Positions 45,786 through 55,830 of a DNA stretch of 64,000 nucleotides are shown one piece after another. Position 1 is the first letter of the stretch; each line of letters opens with the position of its first letter. The translations under genes were made by a program, and so were the position numbers. Source of the stretch: Draconibacterium sediminis (GTDB lineage: Bacteria; Bacteroidota; Bacteroidia; Bacteroidales; Prolixibacteraceae); assembly GCF_000949475.1 (NCBI RefSeq), contig NZ_JRHC01000001.1, positions 1,178,001 to 1,242,000 of the forward strand, read 5' to 3'. A model generated the notes under the pieces. It did not search any database. It had not been told where the DNA came from and saw only the letters and a list, made by a program, of their open reading frames with translations.

Positions 45786-46544
45786 TTATGGTAAAGTCAA
45801 AACCTCAACCGATGAATCCCATGCATACACATCAGGAATAAAGTGTGTTAGCGTTACTGAAATAACATTACCGTCAATGGTGCCGCTACCTTCAACATAT
45901 ACTTCGCCGTATTCATCGTCGTAGTACCATGCAGGTTGGGCATTCACGGTTACATTCGTTCCGTCCACAATGAAAATAATATCGTAACCACTTTCATACA
46001 AGCCTATTGTTTTGTACAACTGCACTGTGCCAAGGCTGGCTTCGTACATCTCAGGTTGCAATACCTCGCCCCAAAATGGCGAGTCGAATGTTCCCGTGCC
46101 AATTGCTGTGAAATCAAGTTTAAGTGTAGCTTTGTATGTCGTTGTTCCAAAAAACTCCGATACCGTTGCATCGCTTAAACTCAGGTTAAAATTAAAAGTA
46201 ACACCCGGTGCAATTCCGGTAGGAGGTACCAGCGGAACAATTTTGGCATAAGCAACTGTTTCACCATCATTAAAAGTTACCGTATTGCTTTCCAACTCAA
46301 AAACGCCATCAATGTTATCGTTTGGTTCAAGGCTGATGCCAACCGTTTCTGTTCCGGTTCCATCAGTACGCACAACCTGAACGTTTACTGAATAATTGTT
46401 TTCGGCTGTAAGGAGATTGTTGACCACGATGGAAGAGCTAAAAGCTACATACGCATCGGTTTCGTAAAGTTCTCCGATATTGTCCTGGTCGCATGCTGTT
46501 AAGGCCAGAACAAAAACCAATAGTGCTAATTGTATTTTCTTCAT
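45786..46544 (-). CDS. Lipoprotein of a SusCD locus, Ig/Calx-beta-like (DUF1735-like)
   Basis: A 252-residue lipoprotein with lipobox LTAC (Cys18). Residues about 30-125 look like a DUF1735/Calx-beta-type domain (VAFSSSIVVNN, GVFELESNTVTFNDGETVAYAKI), and the second half is a beta-rich domain near YYDDEYGEVYVEGSGTIDGNVISV. It follows susD after 12 bases and is presumably a surface glycan- or peptide-binding accessory. No enzyme is encoded in the locus, so the substrate cannot be told. Confidence 0.8.
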   Translation of the reverse strand: MKKIQLALLVFVLALTACDQDNIGELYETDAYVAFSSSIVVNNLLTAENNYSVNVQVVRTDGTGTETVGISLEPNDNIDGVFELESNTVTFNDGETVAYAKIVPLVPPTGIAPGVTFNFNLSLSDATVSEFFGTTTYKATLKLDFTAIGTGTFDSPFWGEVLQPEMYEASLGTVQLYKTIGLYESGYDIIFIVDGTNVTVNAQPAWYYDDEYGEVYVEGSGTIDGNVISVTLTHFIPDVYAWDSSVEVLTLP

Positions 46545-46555
46545 AATCGTAATTT

Positions 46556-48136
46556 TTAATTGTCAGCCCATGGATTTTGATCACTCACCTCGTCCATATT
46601 TTTATTCCCGTCAAATTCCGATTGTGGTATCGACATCACAAAATCAGGATATTCCGGGTCGAGTGTATTGCGCGACAGTAATTTTTGCGTGTGGTTACTG
46701 CCTTCGAAATCGCGCGAGAAACCCGTTTTTAACCGTTTAATATCATGAATACGGCCTACCTCGCCCCACAATTCAATGCGTCGTTGCAGGATAATTTCGT
46801 CGAGTAAGGTTGATGAACCTCCAAGCGGAGTTGTTGGGCCGTTTGCATCGTTTACGGTTAGTGTACTGGCATCTGTCAATCCTGAAATATCGTAATTCGG
46901 ATCGCGTTCTTCCATCAGTTCTGTAAGAATGGTTCGTGCTTCACCAAATCGGTTTTGCATACAAAGTGCTTCTGCTTTTATCAACATCATTTCTTCGTGA
47001 CGCATCAGAATATAATCGCCCAAAGCATTTGTAGGATCTGAGAAACGGAATTTAAACTGGTTGTAACTCAACTGAGTTCCCAGTGGTTCATCTACTTCCA
47101 GCGGGCCGTTCCACCACATTTGTTTTCTTACATCGGAGTCCGCCATTTGGTCGTATAACCACGAGCTCACACATTTTCGTGCGTTTTCGGCATACGATGA
47201 TGTACTGGCATCCATGTGTCCAAACAAGGATTCGGTGTCAGATATTTGCTCGGCAATAATTTGCAGGCCCCAAAGCACTGCTCCTGCGTTGGCATCGTTA
47301 AATCCAAAACCGTTTGCCAGATTCTCGCGCGAAAGCATTGTTGTACCTCCGCTCATGGCCATTGTAGCTGCCGATTCGGCGGTTGGCCAATCTTGTTTTT
47401 CCAGGGCAACCTGCGCTTTTAATCCGTTGGCCACGTAATAATCGATATGCGACGGATGAATTCGTGGTGCTGCCACATCTGGATCAAGCAATGTTAATGC
47501 CTGCTGAAGATCAGCATCAATTTGTGTGTAAACATCTGCTACCGTTCCTCTCGGACTTCCTTCCGAAGCGTTGGTAGTTGGTTCGGTATAAATTGGAACT
47601 CCCGGAGCATTTTCGTTACCCACATAAGTTTGCTGATAGAAACGGATAAGACTGAAATAAGCATAAGCACGCAAAGCGTAGGCCTGCCCGATAAGGCTGC
47701 TGATCTCCGATGGTGCACCGGTTAAAACATCCTGTGATGCAATAATTGAGTTGGCATTTGAAATTACCGTGTAGTAGAAAAACCACACCGAATAAGGACG
47801 GCCGCTTTTGTGTGTATAATCCGATTTTACATTGTACATATAATCGAACCAGAACCATCCGCTACCACCTTCGTTTTGTACCATATCGTCGCCCATAAGG
47901 TCGTAGGTAAGCAAAAATGCTGTAACTCCGAACTCTTCGTCGGCCCAGTTTACCGACCACTCGTCGGCCACGTACATGGCGCGGTAAATTCCGTTAAGCG
48001 CCACATTCGCTTTCTGAACATCGGAGAATAAAACATCTCCCGATGTACTGTCTGTAGGGTTTGTGTCCAGTTCATCCTGGCAGGCAAATCCTGCAACCAC
48101 CAGAAATAACAGGATAAGGATTTTATCTATTTTCAT
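46556..48136 (-). CDS. SusD/RagB-family outer membrane nutrient-binding lipoprotein
   Basis: A 526-residue SusD-type lipoprotein with lipobox FAC (Cys19) and the TPR-bearing SusD fold; N-terminal features DELDTNPTDSTSGDVLFSD and ANVALNGIYRAMY, and the C-terminal RRIELWGEVGRIHDIKRL motif. It forms the lid of the SusC channel and binds glycans or peptides at the surface. It follows susC by 12 bases. Confidence 0.95.
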   Translation of the reverse strand: MKIDKILILLFLVVAGFACQDELDTNPTDSTSGDVLFSDVQKANVALNGIYRAMYVADEWSVNWADEEFGVTAFLLTYDLMGDDMVQNEGGSGWFWFDYMYNVKSDYTHKSGRPYSVWFFYYTVISNANSIIASQDVLTGAPSEISSLIGQAYALRAYAYFSLIRFYQQTYVGNENAPGVPIYTEPTTNASEGSPRGTVADVYTQIDADLQQALTLLDPDVAAPRIHPSHIDYYVANGLKAQVALEKQDWPTAESAATMAMSGGTTMLSRENLANGFGFNDANAGAVLWGLQIIAEQISDTESLFGHMDASTSSYAENARKCVSSWLYDQMADSDVRKQMWWNGPLEVDEPLGTQLSYNQFKFRFSDPTNALGDYILMRHEEMMLIKAEALCMQNRFGEARTILTELMEERDPNYDISGLTDASTLTVNDANGPTTPLGGSSTLLDEIILQRRIELWGEVGRIHDIKRLKTGFSRDFEGSNHTQKLLSRNTLDPEYPDFVMSIPQSEFDGNKNMDEVSDQNPWADN

Positions 48137-48148
48137 GATCTGTTTGTT

Positions 48149-51100
48149 TTAAAATTTTAATTCAATTCCGAAAAGACTCGTTCTCACCGGAGTGTATGAA
48201 AAATCTGTAGTTCCGGTAAAGTCAAACTGCGGATTCATTCCGTCGAGATGAGAGAAAATGGCCAGGTTGTCGACTGCCACATAAGCACGCACACTTTCGA
48301 TACCCACATTTTGCAGAATGGTTTTAGGAAGTGTATAACCTACCGTAATATTCTTGATTGAGAAATAAGAGGCATCGATCAGTTGGCTGTCGGTAAACGG
48401 ACGCGAGAAACCGGTTCCGTTTTGAATGCGCGGAATATCAGTTACATCGCCGGGTTTTCTCCAGGCGCGTTCTACATTTGCTGCGTAGTTGGTACCGATG
48501 TAAATCGGGTTCATCAGGTTTGAATAAACACTCTCATACACTTCTCCTCCAACCGAGAAAGTGGTCATGAACGAAACGTCAAAGTTTTTGTAGATTTTGA
48601 AGTTACTGCCAAAACCACCGTAAAAGTCGGGGATACGGCTGCCCGATATCCGTTTACTTTGCGACGCTTTCTGGAAATCATCAGAAAGATAGGAGTCGCC
48701 GGGTTTTCCATCAGCATCAAGGTCGTAAACCCAGTACAGCTGCGCTCCGGTAGCCGGATCCACTCCGGCAGATTGTGCCAGGTAGTACGAGTTAATTTCT
48801 GCACCTTTTCGCTGAATAATATTACCGTTAACAATTTGATCTGTTTCGCCATCCAGCTCAACAATTTCGTTGCTTAAAGTGGTAAGGTTAAGGTTGGCAT
48901 TCCAAACAAAGTTCGGATTGGTGATGATATTCAGGTTCGCATTGAACTCAAAACCTGTGTTCAGCATCTCGCCAACATTGGCCCAGTAGCTGTCGAAACC
49001 AAGCGATGTAGCCATTGGTTTTTCCATAAGCATATCCACGGTGCGGCGGCGGTAATATTCAAAACTAATATCAAAACGATCGAAAAGAACGGCATCAACA
49101 CCTACGTTAAAGTTGTTGTTTTCTTCCCATTTAATCGATGTATTTTCAAGCGATGAAAGTAGCGCTCCATTGAGGTTGGCATTGGCCCAGTCGAGGTTAT
49201 AAAGCGACTGCCAGCCATAATAAGTACCAATATTGTCGTTACCCTGTTTTCCGTAACTGGCTTTCAGTTTCAGGTTGTCGATGAAAGTCATTTCTTGCAT
49301 AAAACTTTCTTCGCTGATACGCCAAGATCCACCAACCGACCAGAAGTTACCCCAGCGGAAATCTTTGTGGAAACGCGATGAACCATCGGTACGGAAACTT
49401 GCCGAGAGGTAATATCGGTCAGCAAAGTCGTAAGTAACATTGCTCAGGAACGATTCGATGGAATAATTATCCTCGAACGAAGTAAGTCCCGAAGTGGTTG
49501 ATCCCGGAGCCAGTTCTTTAATTCCTGAGTAGGGGAAGCCCGATTTTGAACCTTCCAGTTCGTTAATGGTAAGTTTATAAAACTCGTGACCAGCCAACAC
49601 CTTAATACTATGTTTACCAAAGTCTTTTTCGTAACGCAACAGTTGGTTAATGGTGTACGACAGGCTACGGGTGTTCGTTTTATCGAGGTAACCGCCAATA
49701 TTGGCTGCATTACCAAAATCAGGATTCCAGTATACGGTTTGATTGGTATTTATGTAATCGAAACCTACGTTTGTGGTAAATGATACTCCGTCGAAAGAAC
49801 TGCCAAGTCCAATACCCAACAGATTTAAATGGAATCTTCCCGACAGGTTGTCGGCAGTAGTTTCGTAAGCATCTTCATACAAAGTTGCCACAGGGTTCCA
49901 GTTCGGGTTGGCACCCGACGGACGGGTTAAACCATAGTCAAACTGTTTCTCGCCTGTTTCCGAGAGTATAGGACTGCCATTTTCATCTTGCAGATAAACC
50001 GGGTAAATAGGTGCCATAAACTGCGCCGAATACCAAACGTTAGAGTTGGATGTGGTACCATCGTAACCCAGGTAATTGGTTTCTGTTTTTGAGAAGTTGA
50101 CATTACCGCCGTATTTAAACCAGTTTTTCGGAGTCAGCTCTGCGCCAATTCTTCCGGAGATACGTTCGAAATCGGTGGTTTTCAGCAAACCTTCATCTTT
50201 TAGGTAGGCTACTGATGCGTAAACCTGCGAGTTATCGGAGCCACCATTTATAAACAGCTGGTATTCCTGACGTGTTGCATTGTCGTTGGTCACTTCATCA
50301 AGCCAGTTTGATTCGTAAAGCAATTTAGCCGAAGGATTAACCCGGCCGGTTTGCGGATCGATCAATTCTGAAACGGGCATATTGTATGGATTGTACATTT
50401 CGTTGGCACCAAAAATACCGCTGCTTCCTCTTAAGGCATCAACGGCCATTGGGCCGGCCAAATCAGGATGAACACCATCGGTGTAGATCAACGCATTTTT
50501 ATAACCCTGGAACGAAGCTTCGATAAAATCGGCGGTGCCAAGTGTTTCGTATGGTTTAATAGCACGGTTCGAAAATCCGTAAGTGGCTTTTAGCTCCACC
50601 GACAATTCTTTCGACTGTCCTTTTTTAGTGGTAATCACTACCACTCCGTTGGCACCTCGCGATCCGTATAGCGCACCGGCCGAAGCATCTTTCAAAATGG
50701 TCATCGACTCAATATCGCCCGGATTTATCGAGTTCAGGTTACCATCGAAAGGCACACCATCAACTACATACAGCGGATTGTTGCTGGAGTTAATGGAGCC
50801 AAAACCTCGAATAACGATTTCCGCTCCTTCGCCGGGTTGTCCGGTTCCGGAGGTGGTTTGAACACCGGCTACCTGTCCTTCCAAAGCCTTCGAAATATCG
50901 GCAACGGGCCGCTTTTGCAGCATTTCGTTGTCAACCACCTGGGCCGAGCCTGTAAACGATTCCTTTTTAGCAGTACCGTAGGCCACAACCATAACTTCAT
51001 CAACACCAATTACATCAGGTTCAAGTGTAACGTTGTAAACCATAGCATCGGTGACGGGTACTTCCTCGCGTTTCATTCCAACAAAGGAGAAAATAAGGAT

Positions 51101-51304
51101 TTCATCGACAGGCACGGTTAACGTATAGTTACCGTCCAGGTCGGTAGTGGTTCCGGTAGTAGTTCCTTTTACGGCAACCGAAACACCGGGAATGGGTAGT
51201 CCATCTTCGGATGAAGTAACCGTTCCCCTAATTTGCTTTGTTTGGGCGAATAGTATTCCCACTCCACAAAACAAAGCCACAACTAATAGAAGTAGTTTTT
51301 TCAT
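48149..51304 (-). CDS. SusC/RagA-family TonB-dependent outer membrane transporter
   Basis: A 1051-residue protein with a signal peptide (MKKLLLLVVALFCGVGILFAQ), an N-terminal carboxypeptidase-like regulatory domain (RGTVTSSEDGLPIPGVSVAVKGTTTGTTTDLDGNYTL), the plug domain (VADISKALEGQVAGVQ; VIRGFGSINSSNNPLYVVDGVPFDG) and a 22-strand barrel ending FGIELKF. It imports oligosaccharides or peptides with its SusD partner using TonB energy. I use the ATG at 51304; a TTG three codons upstream is less likely. No sigma/anti-sigma or hybrid regulator lies beside it in this window. Confidence 0.95.
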   Translation of the reverse strand: MKKLLLLVVALFCGVGILFAQTKQIRGTVTSSEDGLPIPGVSVAVKGTTTGTTTDLDGNYTLTVPVDEILIFSFVGMKREEVPVTDAMVYNVTLEPDVIGVDEVMVVAYGTAKKESFTGSAQVVDNEMLQKRPVADISKALEGQVAGVQTTSGTGQPGEGAEIVIRGFGSINSSNNPLYVVDGVPFDGNLNSINPGDIESMTILKDASAGALYGSRGANGVVVITTKKGQSKELSVELKATYGFSNRAIKPYETLGTADFIEASFQGYKNALIYTDGVHPDLAGPMAVDALRGSSGIFGANEMYNPYNMPVSELIDPQTGRVNPSAKLLYESNWLDEVTNDNATRQEYQLFINGGSDNSQVYASVAYLKDEGLLKTTDFERISGRIGAELTPKNWFKYGGNVNFSKTETNYLGYDGTTSNSNVWYSAQFMAPIYPVYLQDENGSPILSETGEKQFDYGLTRPSGANPNWNPVATLYEDAYETTADNLSGRFHLNLLGIGLGSSFDGVSFTTNVGFDYINTNQTVYWNPDFGNAANIGGYLDKTNTRSLSYTINQLLRYEKDFGKHSIKVLAGHEFYKLTINELEGSKSGFPYSGIKELAPGSTTSGLTSFEDNYSIESFLSNVTYDFADRYYLSASFRTDGSSRFHKDFRWGNFWSVGGSWRISEESFMQEMTFIDNLKLKASYGKQGNDNIGTYYGWQSLYNLDWANANLNGALLSSLENTSIKWEENNNFNVGVDAVLFDRFDISFEYYRRRTVDMLMEKPMATSLGFDSYWANVGEMLNTGFEFNANLNIITNPNFVWNANLNLTTLSNEIVELDGETDQIVNGNIIQRKGAEINSYYLAQSAGVDPATGAQLYWVYDLDADGKPGDSYLSDDFQKASQSKRISGSRIPDFYGGFGSNFKIYKNFDVSFMTTFSVGGEVYESVYSNLMNPIYIGTNYAANVERAWRKPGDVTDIPRIQNGTGFSRPFTDSQLIDASYFSIKNITVGYTLPKTILQNVGIESVRAYVAVDNLAIFSHLDGMNPQFDFTGTTDFSYTPVRTSLFGIELKF

Positions 51305-51313
51305 ATGATTCAA

Positions 51314-52065
51314 ATTGTAGATGTTAAACTATCATGTGGAACGTGCATTTCTCTCCTTGCTTTAGGGTAAGAATGTCCATGATCGTTTCACCGATAAAAC
51401 TTATATTCATACTCAAGCGTTATTACCCTTCGCTTTTGTAATTTCCAAAAGAAAACTCCCGTCGGGGAAACGGGAGTTTATTATCTGCCAGCCGGCCAGA
51501 TAATTGCACTTTTTACATTTTAAATGCTGTTTAATTCTGTTTCTATGTAAAAAAAATGGAGTGCCGCTGTTAACGTTTCTAATTCCCCGAATCCCCTGTT
51601 TAATGTTGTTTACGTGCCGGTTTGAGCTGTTTAGCGTTTGCCGGATTTTTAGCTTTTTGATCAAACTTACAGAATGCTGCAATACGCCGTAATTTTTATC
51701 AACCAACGGTAAGCACAAAGCTATAAATGGAAAAAAACGGTAGATATGAGAACAAAAGCCGAAAAGGATGTTGTTGACAGACATAAAAGGGGTATTGGCA
51801 GACGAAAGAATGTTGGTAACCGTAAAACGGGTGTGTTTCGTGGTCAATTTTAAATGGATAAGCCAAATTAACGATTCATATAGATTTGCCGAACCTGCGA
51901 AATGTATGGTGATAATATTTTTTGATGTATCATAAAATCCATTATTTTTAAATCCATAATGAATTATAGTGCAAAATAAGCGTTTGTCGTAAACGCACAC
52001 TTCGATAATCCTGTATATTGAAGGTGTTATAACTTCAGGGGTACATATCCGATAATGTTTGAAAA
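51314..52065. other. Spacer between susC and an acetyltransferase gene
   Basis: About 750 bases with no supported gene. A 195-codon minus frame (51413-52000) is present but has no domain, no recognisable signal, and runs through the hairpin at 51453; I do not accept it. No consensus promoter for susC was clear. Confidence 0.5.
51453..51479. terminator. Hairpin in the spacer upstream of susC
   Basis: A 10-bp stem AAACTCCCGT/ACGGGAGTTT with a seven-base loop. On the minus strand it is followed by TCTTTT. It may end a minus-strand transcript from upstream or be an insulator before susC. Confidence 0.5.
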
Positions 52066-52542
52066 ATGAAGATTAGAAAAGTCCAAAAATCCGATAATAA
52101 ACAATTAGCCGATTTAATAAGAGCAGCTTTTATTGAGTACGATGCTCCGCGGCAAGGAACTGTCTTTTCCGATCCAACTACCGATAACTTGTATGAGCTG
52201 TTTCAGAATGAGAAATCGGTTCTCTGGGTAGCAGAGAAGGATGGAGAGATATTAGGATGTTGCGGCATTTACCCTACCGTTGGTTTGCCCAAAGGCTGCG
52301 CTGAATTGGTAAAGTTTTATCTGTTGGCAAAAGCCCGGGGAAAAGGTTTGGGCACGGTATTAATGGAACAAAGTATCGAGTCGGCAAAAGAACTGGATTA
52401 TTCCGAAATATACATTGAAACCTTGCCAGAGTTTGATAATGCGGTGGGAATGTACGAACGGGCAGGATTTGAACAACTGGATAAGCCATTAGGTGATTCG
52501 GGGCATACGGGCTGCGATATTTGGATGATTAAAAAACTTTGA
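52066..52542 (+). CDS. GNAT-family N-acetyltransferase
   Basis: A 158-residue GNAT protein: N-terminal IRKVQKSDNKQLADLIRAAF, GCCGIYPTVGLPKGCAELVKFYLLAKARGKGLGTVLMEQS carrying the acetyl-CoA motif RGKGLG (near residue 102), and a C-terminal MYERAGFEQLD. It acetylates an amine-bearing small molecule or protein; substrate unknown. Single gene between susC and a small minus-strand gene. Confidence 0.92.
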   Translation: MKIRKVQKSDNKQLADLIRAAFIEYDAPRQGTVFSDPTTDNLYELFQNEKSVLWVAEKDGEILGCCGIYPTVGLPKGCAELVKFYLLAKARGKGLGTVLMEQSIESAKELDYSEIYIETLPEFDNAVGMYERAGFEQLDKPLGDSGHTGCDIWMIKKL

Positions 52543-52545
52543 AAC

Positions 52546-52572
52546 ATAAAAAAGGCGGGATAAAATCCCGCC
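52546..52572 (-). terminator. Intrinsic terminator of the 63-residue protein gene
   Basis: On the minus strand GGCGGGAT/ATCCCGCC with a three-base loop (stem 52554-52561 with 52565-52572) is followed by six T residues. It points along the minus strand. Confidence 0.85.
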
Positions 52573-52583
52573 CGGTTAATACT

Positions 52584-52775
52584 TTAAGCCGCGATGCCGG
52601 CAAATGCTTCTGCCAGTACATCGGGGTACATCTCTTTAAAATTTTCATAACACCAGTTGCGTAAGTTCTGCAACTGATCGGGCTCTACCCAGTTAATGCA
52701 TTTGGATAACTCTTTACTGAACAATTCTTTGCTAAAACTAACTTTGGGTAGAATTACTTTTGCGTATTCTAACAT
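52584..52775 (-). CDS. Small conserved protein of unknown function
   Basis: A 63-residue protein (MLEYAKVILPKVSFSKELF...) with a clear purine-rich ribosome site (AAGAAG) before the ATG and its own terminator. It is cytoplasmic and helix-rich, with no domain I recognise; WCYENFKEMYPDVLAEAF is its densest conserved-looking part. Small proteins of this type occur in other Bacteroidales, by recollection. Confidence 0.75.
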   Translation of the reverse strand: MLEYAKVILPKVSFSKELFSKELSKCINWVEPDQLQNLRNWCYENFKEMYPDVLAEAFAGIAA

Positions 52776-52975
52776 GGCTTCTTCTTTTATTGTTCGTTAC
52801 TAAAAATAACATCCAAAATTGAATAAAAGTATGCTGTAAAATATCCTTTAACACTAATTAACGAGTCTTTTTCAGCGATCATATTCTATTACGCTGAGCA
52901 TGTGTTATTTAGATCGGTTCTACCTAAATCATGTTTCAGAACATTTATTTTTGTTAAACTTTTAGCAGTCAAACA

Positions 52976-53758
52976 TTAGTCGGCCGTTAGCATGTTTTTT
53001 ACAAATTGGGCAACCGAATCGGCGATTTTTACCTCCTCGTTAAATGAACTTACAAAGGCACTTCCGATAATGGCTCCGCTGGCATATTTACAGGCATTTG
53101 TAAAGGTGGCATTATCCGAAATTCCAAACCCGATAAGGCGCGGATTTTTGAGATTCATGCTCTGAATGCGCTCAAAATAGTCCGCATGGAAATCTTCCAC
53201 TTTTTTGCCGGCACCTGTTGTCGACGACGATGACACCATGTATATGAATCCTTTGCTGGCATCATCTATTTGACGAATGCGTGCTTCCGACGTTTGTGGC
53301 GTAATCAGCAATATGTTGTGCAGGTTGTTCTGCTCAAAAATAGTTTTGTAGTTTGCTTCAAACTCATCCAACGGGAGGTCGGGCAGGATAGTGCCGTCAA
53401 TGCCAATTTCGTTACACTTTTGGCAAAACTTTTCTACGCCATATTGATAAACCGGATTTAAGTATCCCATTAAAACCAGCGGTATAGAAACCGATTCGCG
53501 AATGGTTTTTAATTGTTCGAAAAGCACTTTGATTGACATGCCGTTTTTTAAGGCAATTTCGCTGGTGCGCTGAATGGTTGGTCCGTCAGCCGTAGGATCG
53601 GAAAAAGGCATGCCAATTTCGATGAGGTCGACGCCATTTTTTTCCAGCTGCTGAATAATTTCAACGGTATCGTTCAGGTTGGGGAACCCGGCAGTAAAAT
53701 ATACCGAGAGTATGTAAGCTTTTTTTCTTGCGAAAAGTTGATTGATTCTGTTGTTCAT
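52976..53758 (-). CDS. trpA: Tryptophan synthase subunit alpha
   Basis: A 260-residue TIM-barrel enzyme that cleaves indole-glycerol phosphate and passes indole to TrpB. The acid pair is seen in DLIEIGMPFSDPTADGP (Glu near residue 46, Asp near 57), plus FIYMVSSSSTTGAG near 180 and the phosphate site GFGISDN. Last gene of the trp operon, 102 bases after trpB. Confidence 0.96.
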   Translation of the reverse strand: MNNRINQLFARKKAYILSVYFTAGFPNLNDTVEIIQQLEKNGVDLIEIGMPFSDPTADGPTIQRTSEIALKNGMSIKVLFEQLKTIRESVSIPLVLMGYLNPVYQYGVEKFCQKCNEIGIDGTILPDLPLDEFEANYKTIFEQNNLHNILLITPQTSEARIRQIDDASKGFIYMVSSSSTTGAGKKVEDFHADYFERIQSMNLKNPRLIGFGISDNATFTNACKYASGAIIGSAFVSSFNEEVKIADSVAQFVKNMLTAD

Positions 53759-53860
53759 GATAATAGTTTTAATAGAACGCAGATTACGCTGATTTTGCAG
53801 ATTTTCGTTGATAACTATCTGTGGAAATCAAATAAATCTGTGTTGTCAGTGTTCGTTTTT

Positions 53861-55042
53861 TTAATATCCAAAATAATCCAGGTAGGTTTCCATATCCTTG
53901 TTTCCACTGCCCGAAAGGTTAATCACATTCACATCATCAGGATTCATTTTTATTTTATCCAACGCCGCAAGTGCGTGAGCTGATTCCAGTGCCGGAATAA
54001 TGCCTTCTTTTTGTGTTAGCAGCAACACTGCCTGTAAAACTTCCTCGTCGGTGGCAGCCAGAAACTTTGCTCGACCAGTTTTAAAAAGGTGCGCATGTAA
54101 TGGCCCGATTCCCGGGTAATCCAGTCCGGCAGAGATGGAATATGGTTCGGTAATTTGTCCGTCCTCATTTTGCATCAACACGGTTCTGCTTGAGTGTAAC
54201 ACTCCGGGCGTTCCAACCGTTAAAGTTGCTGCAGTTTCATCGGTGTCGACTCCTTTTCCGGCAGCTTCCACTCCGATCAGTTCCACCTGCTCGTCATCCA
54301 GGAAATGATAAAAAGCACCTGCGGCGTTACTTCCTCCTCCCACACACGCCAAAATACGTGTCGGGAATTCCGATCCGGTTTGTTCCAGCAATTGCTTTTT
54401 CATTTCGGCACTGATAACCGATTGGAAACGTGCAACCATATCGGGGTAGGGGTGCGGGCCAACCACCGAGCCGATAATGTAATGCGTGTCTTCCGGATTG
54501 TTGATCCAGTCGCGCATAGCTTCGTTGGTGGCGTCTTTCAGTGTTTTGTTTCCACTGTGCACCGGAATTACTTCGGCACCCAGCATTTTCATTTTTTTTA
54601 CGTTTGGTGCCTGGCGCGATACATCCAAAGCTCCCATGTAAACGATACACTTTATTCCTTTCAGTGCACAAACCGTTGCAGTTGCCACACCGTGCTGTCC
54701 GGCACCGGTTTCGGCAATAATGCGGGTTTTTCCCAGTTGTTGTGCCAAAAGAATTTGTCCGATGGTGTTATTCAGCTTATGCGATCCCGTATGATTCAGA
54801 TCTTCCCTTTTCAGGTAGATTTTGCTGCCGTAATGCTCCGAAAGCCGGCTGGCATAATACAGCGGCGACGGACGCCCCACATAATCTTTTAACAGCTGAT
54901 CGAATTCTTTTTTGAATGCTTCTGATTCTATAATTTCAAGGTAACGGCGCTTGAGTTCATCAACATTGGTGAACATCATTTCGGGTATCCATGCCCCGCC
55001 AAATTCGCCGTAATATCCTTTTTCGTCTACTTGATATTTCAT
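53861..55042 (-). CDS. trpB: Tryptophan synthase subunit beta
   Basis: A 393-residue PLP enzyme that joins indole and serine. The PLP lysine is in HTGSHKLNNT (near residue 88) and the phosphate-binding Gly-rich loop in CVGGGSNAAG (near 231). I chose the ATG at 55042 (MKYQVDEKGYYGEFGG); a longer frame adds 38 residues of repeat-derived sequence. It is followed by trpA. Confidence 0.96.
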   Translation of the reverse strand: MKYQVDEKGYYGEFGGAWIPEMMFTNVDELKRRYLEIIESEAFKKEFDQLLKDYVGRPSPLYYASRLSEHYGSKIYLKREDLNHTGSHKLNNTIGQILLAQQLGKTRIIAETGAGQHGVATATVCALKGIKCIVYMGALDVSRQAPNVKKMKMLGAEVIPVHSGNKTLKDATNEAMRDWINNPEDTHYIIGSVVGPHPYPDMVARFQSVISAEMKKQLLEQTGSEFPTRILACVGGGSNAAGAFYHFLDDEQVELIGVEAAGKGVDTDETAATLTVGTPGVLHSSRTVLMQNEDGQITEPYSISAGLDYPGIGPLHAHLFKTGRAKFLAATDEEVLQAVLLLTQKEGIIPALESAHALAALDKIKMNPDDVNVINLSGSGNKDMETYLDYFGY

Positions 55043-55152
55043 ATGATTAAAATTTATCGATTTTAATTTCCCCCTGTCGTCCGTCAGCTGACGGACTCCT
55101 GTCCCCCTGGGGGGACAATCGAATCCCGGTTTGTCGGGATGAGAAGGGGGGA
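55043..55152. repeat. Palindromic repeat in the trpF-trpB gap
   Basis: Contains GTCCGTCAGCTGACGGAC (an 18-bp perfect palindrome), GTCCCCCTGGGGGGAC and ATCCCGG-TTTGTCGGGAT. It has the same word types as 59767-59829, in the same operon. Confidence 0.65.
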
Positions 55153-55779
55153 TCATATTCTGATTTCTTCAATAAAATGTTTTAGTTTTTCAATGTTTTT
55201 TAATCCGGGCTCGTCTTCAAAACCACTGTTCAGATCTACTCCTGCCAGCATCGGATGATTTAACTCTTTTATCTCAGCTACATCATCAGGACCAATTCCG
55301 CCACTTAGAAAAAAGGGTGTATTCCCGGTGTAATTTTCCAGGATCTGCCAGTTGAACTTTTTACCCGAACCACCGTGCTCTTTGGTTTTGGTGTCGAATA
55401 AAAAATAATCCACGTTTTCCTCATAGGCAGCTGTTGTCGCAAATTTAAAATCATCATCCATAGGGAAGGCTTTTAAAACCTGCAGCCCCTGATTTTTTAA
55501 CAATCCACATGTTTTGGGATTTTCCTTGCCATGCAATTGAATGTATTCAAAATCGAAGTTCTTTGCCAGTCCCAGAATTTCAAACGCATTCTCGTTTACA
55601 AAAACACCCACTTTAGGTCTGTCCGATTGAAAGAGTCCGGCATCGGGTGTGTCACCTACAAATCGTTTCGACGGGCCGTAAAAAATATAGCCCAGCAGAT
55701 CAACTCCAAGCGCTTCTACCTGTTCCCGATTTTGGGTGAATTTCATCCCGCAAACTTTTATTTTTAGATTTTTTGTCAT
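55153..55779 (-). CDS. trpF: Phosphoribosylanthranilate isomerase
   Basis: A 208-residue TIM-barrel isomerase, third step of tryptophan synthesis. The catalytic Cys is in KVCGMKF (residue 10), general acid Asp in FLFDTK, and the phosphate-binding loops are FLSGGIGPDD and GVDLNSGFE. It is free-standing, not fused to trpC. Between trpC and trpB. Confidence 0.95.
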   Translation of the reverse strand: MTKNLKIKVCGMKFTQNREQVEALGVDLLGYIFYGPSKRFVGDTPDAGLFQSDRPKVGVFVNENAFEILGLAKNFDFEYIQLHGKENPKTCGLLKNQGLQVLKAFPMDDDFKFATTAAYEENVDYFLFDTKTKEHGGSGKKFNWQILENYTGNTPFFLSGGIGPDDVAEIKELNHPMLAGVDLNSGFEDEPGLKNIEKLKHFIEEIRI

Positions 55780-55830
55780 CTCTTCATTTGTTATGTTTCA
55801 CCCCTTTAATCCCCTCAAGGTGTGTGATTA

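Noticed and set aside
51413-52000. 195-codon minus-strand ORF upstream of susC
   Set aside because: No domain, no usual start context, composition unlike the neighbours, and it runs through a hairpin at 51453-51479. Probably chance.
55043-55156. 38-codon N-terminal extension of TrpB
   Set aside because: It is translated from palindromic repeat sequence, and TrpB normally begins at MKYQVDEKGYYGEFGG.
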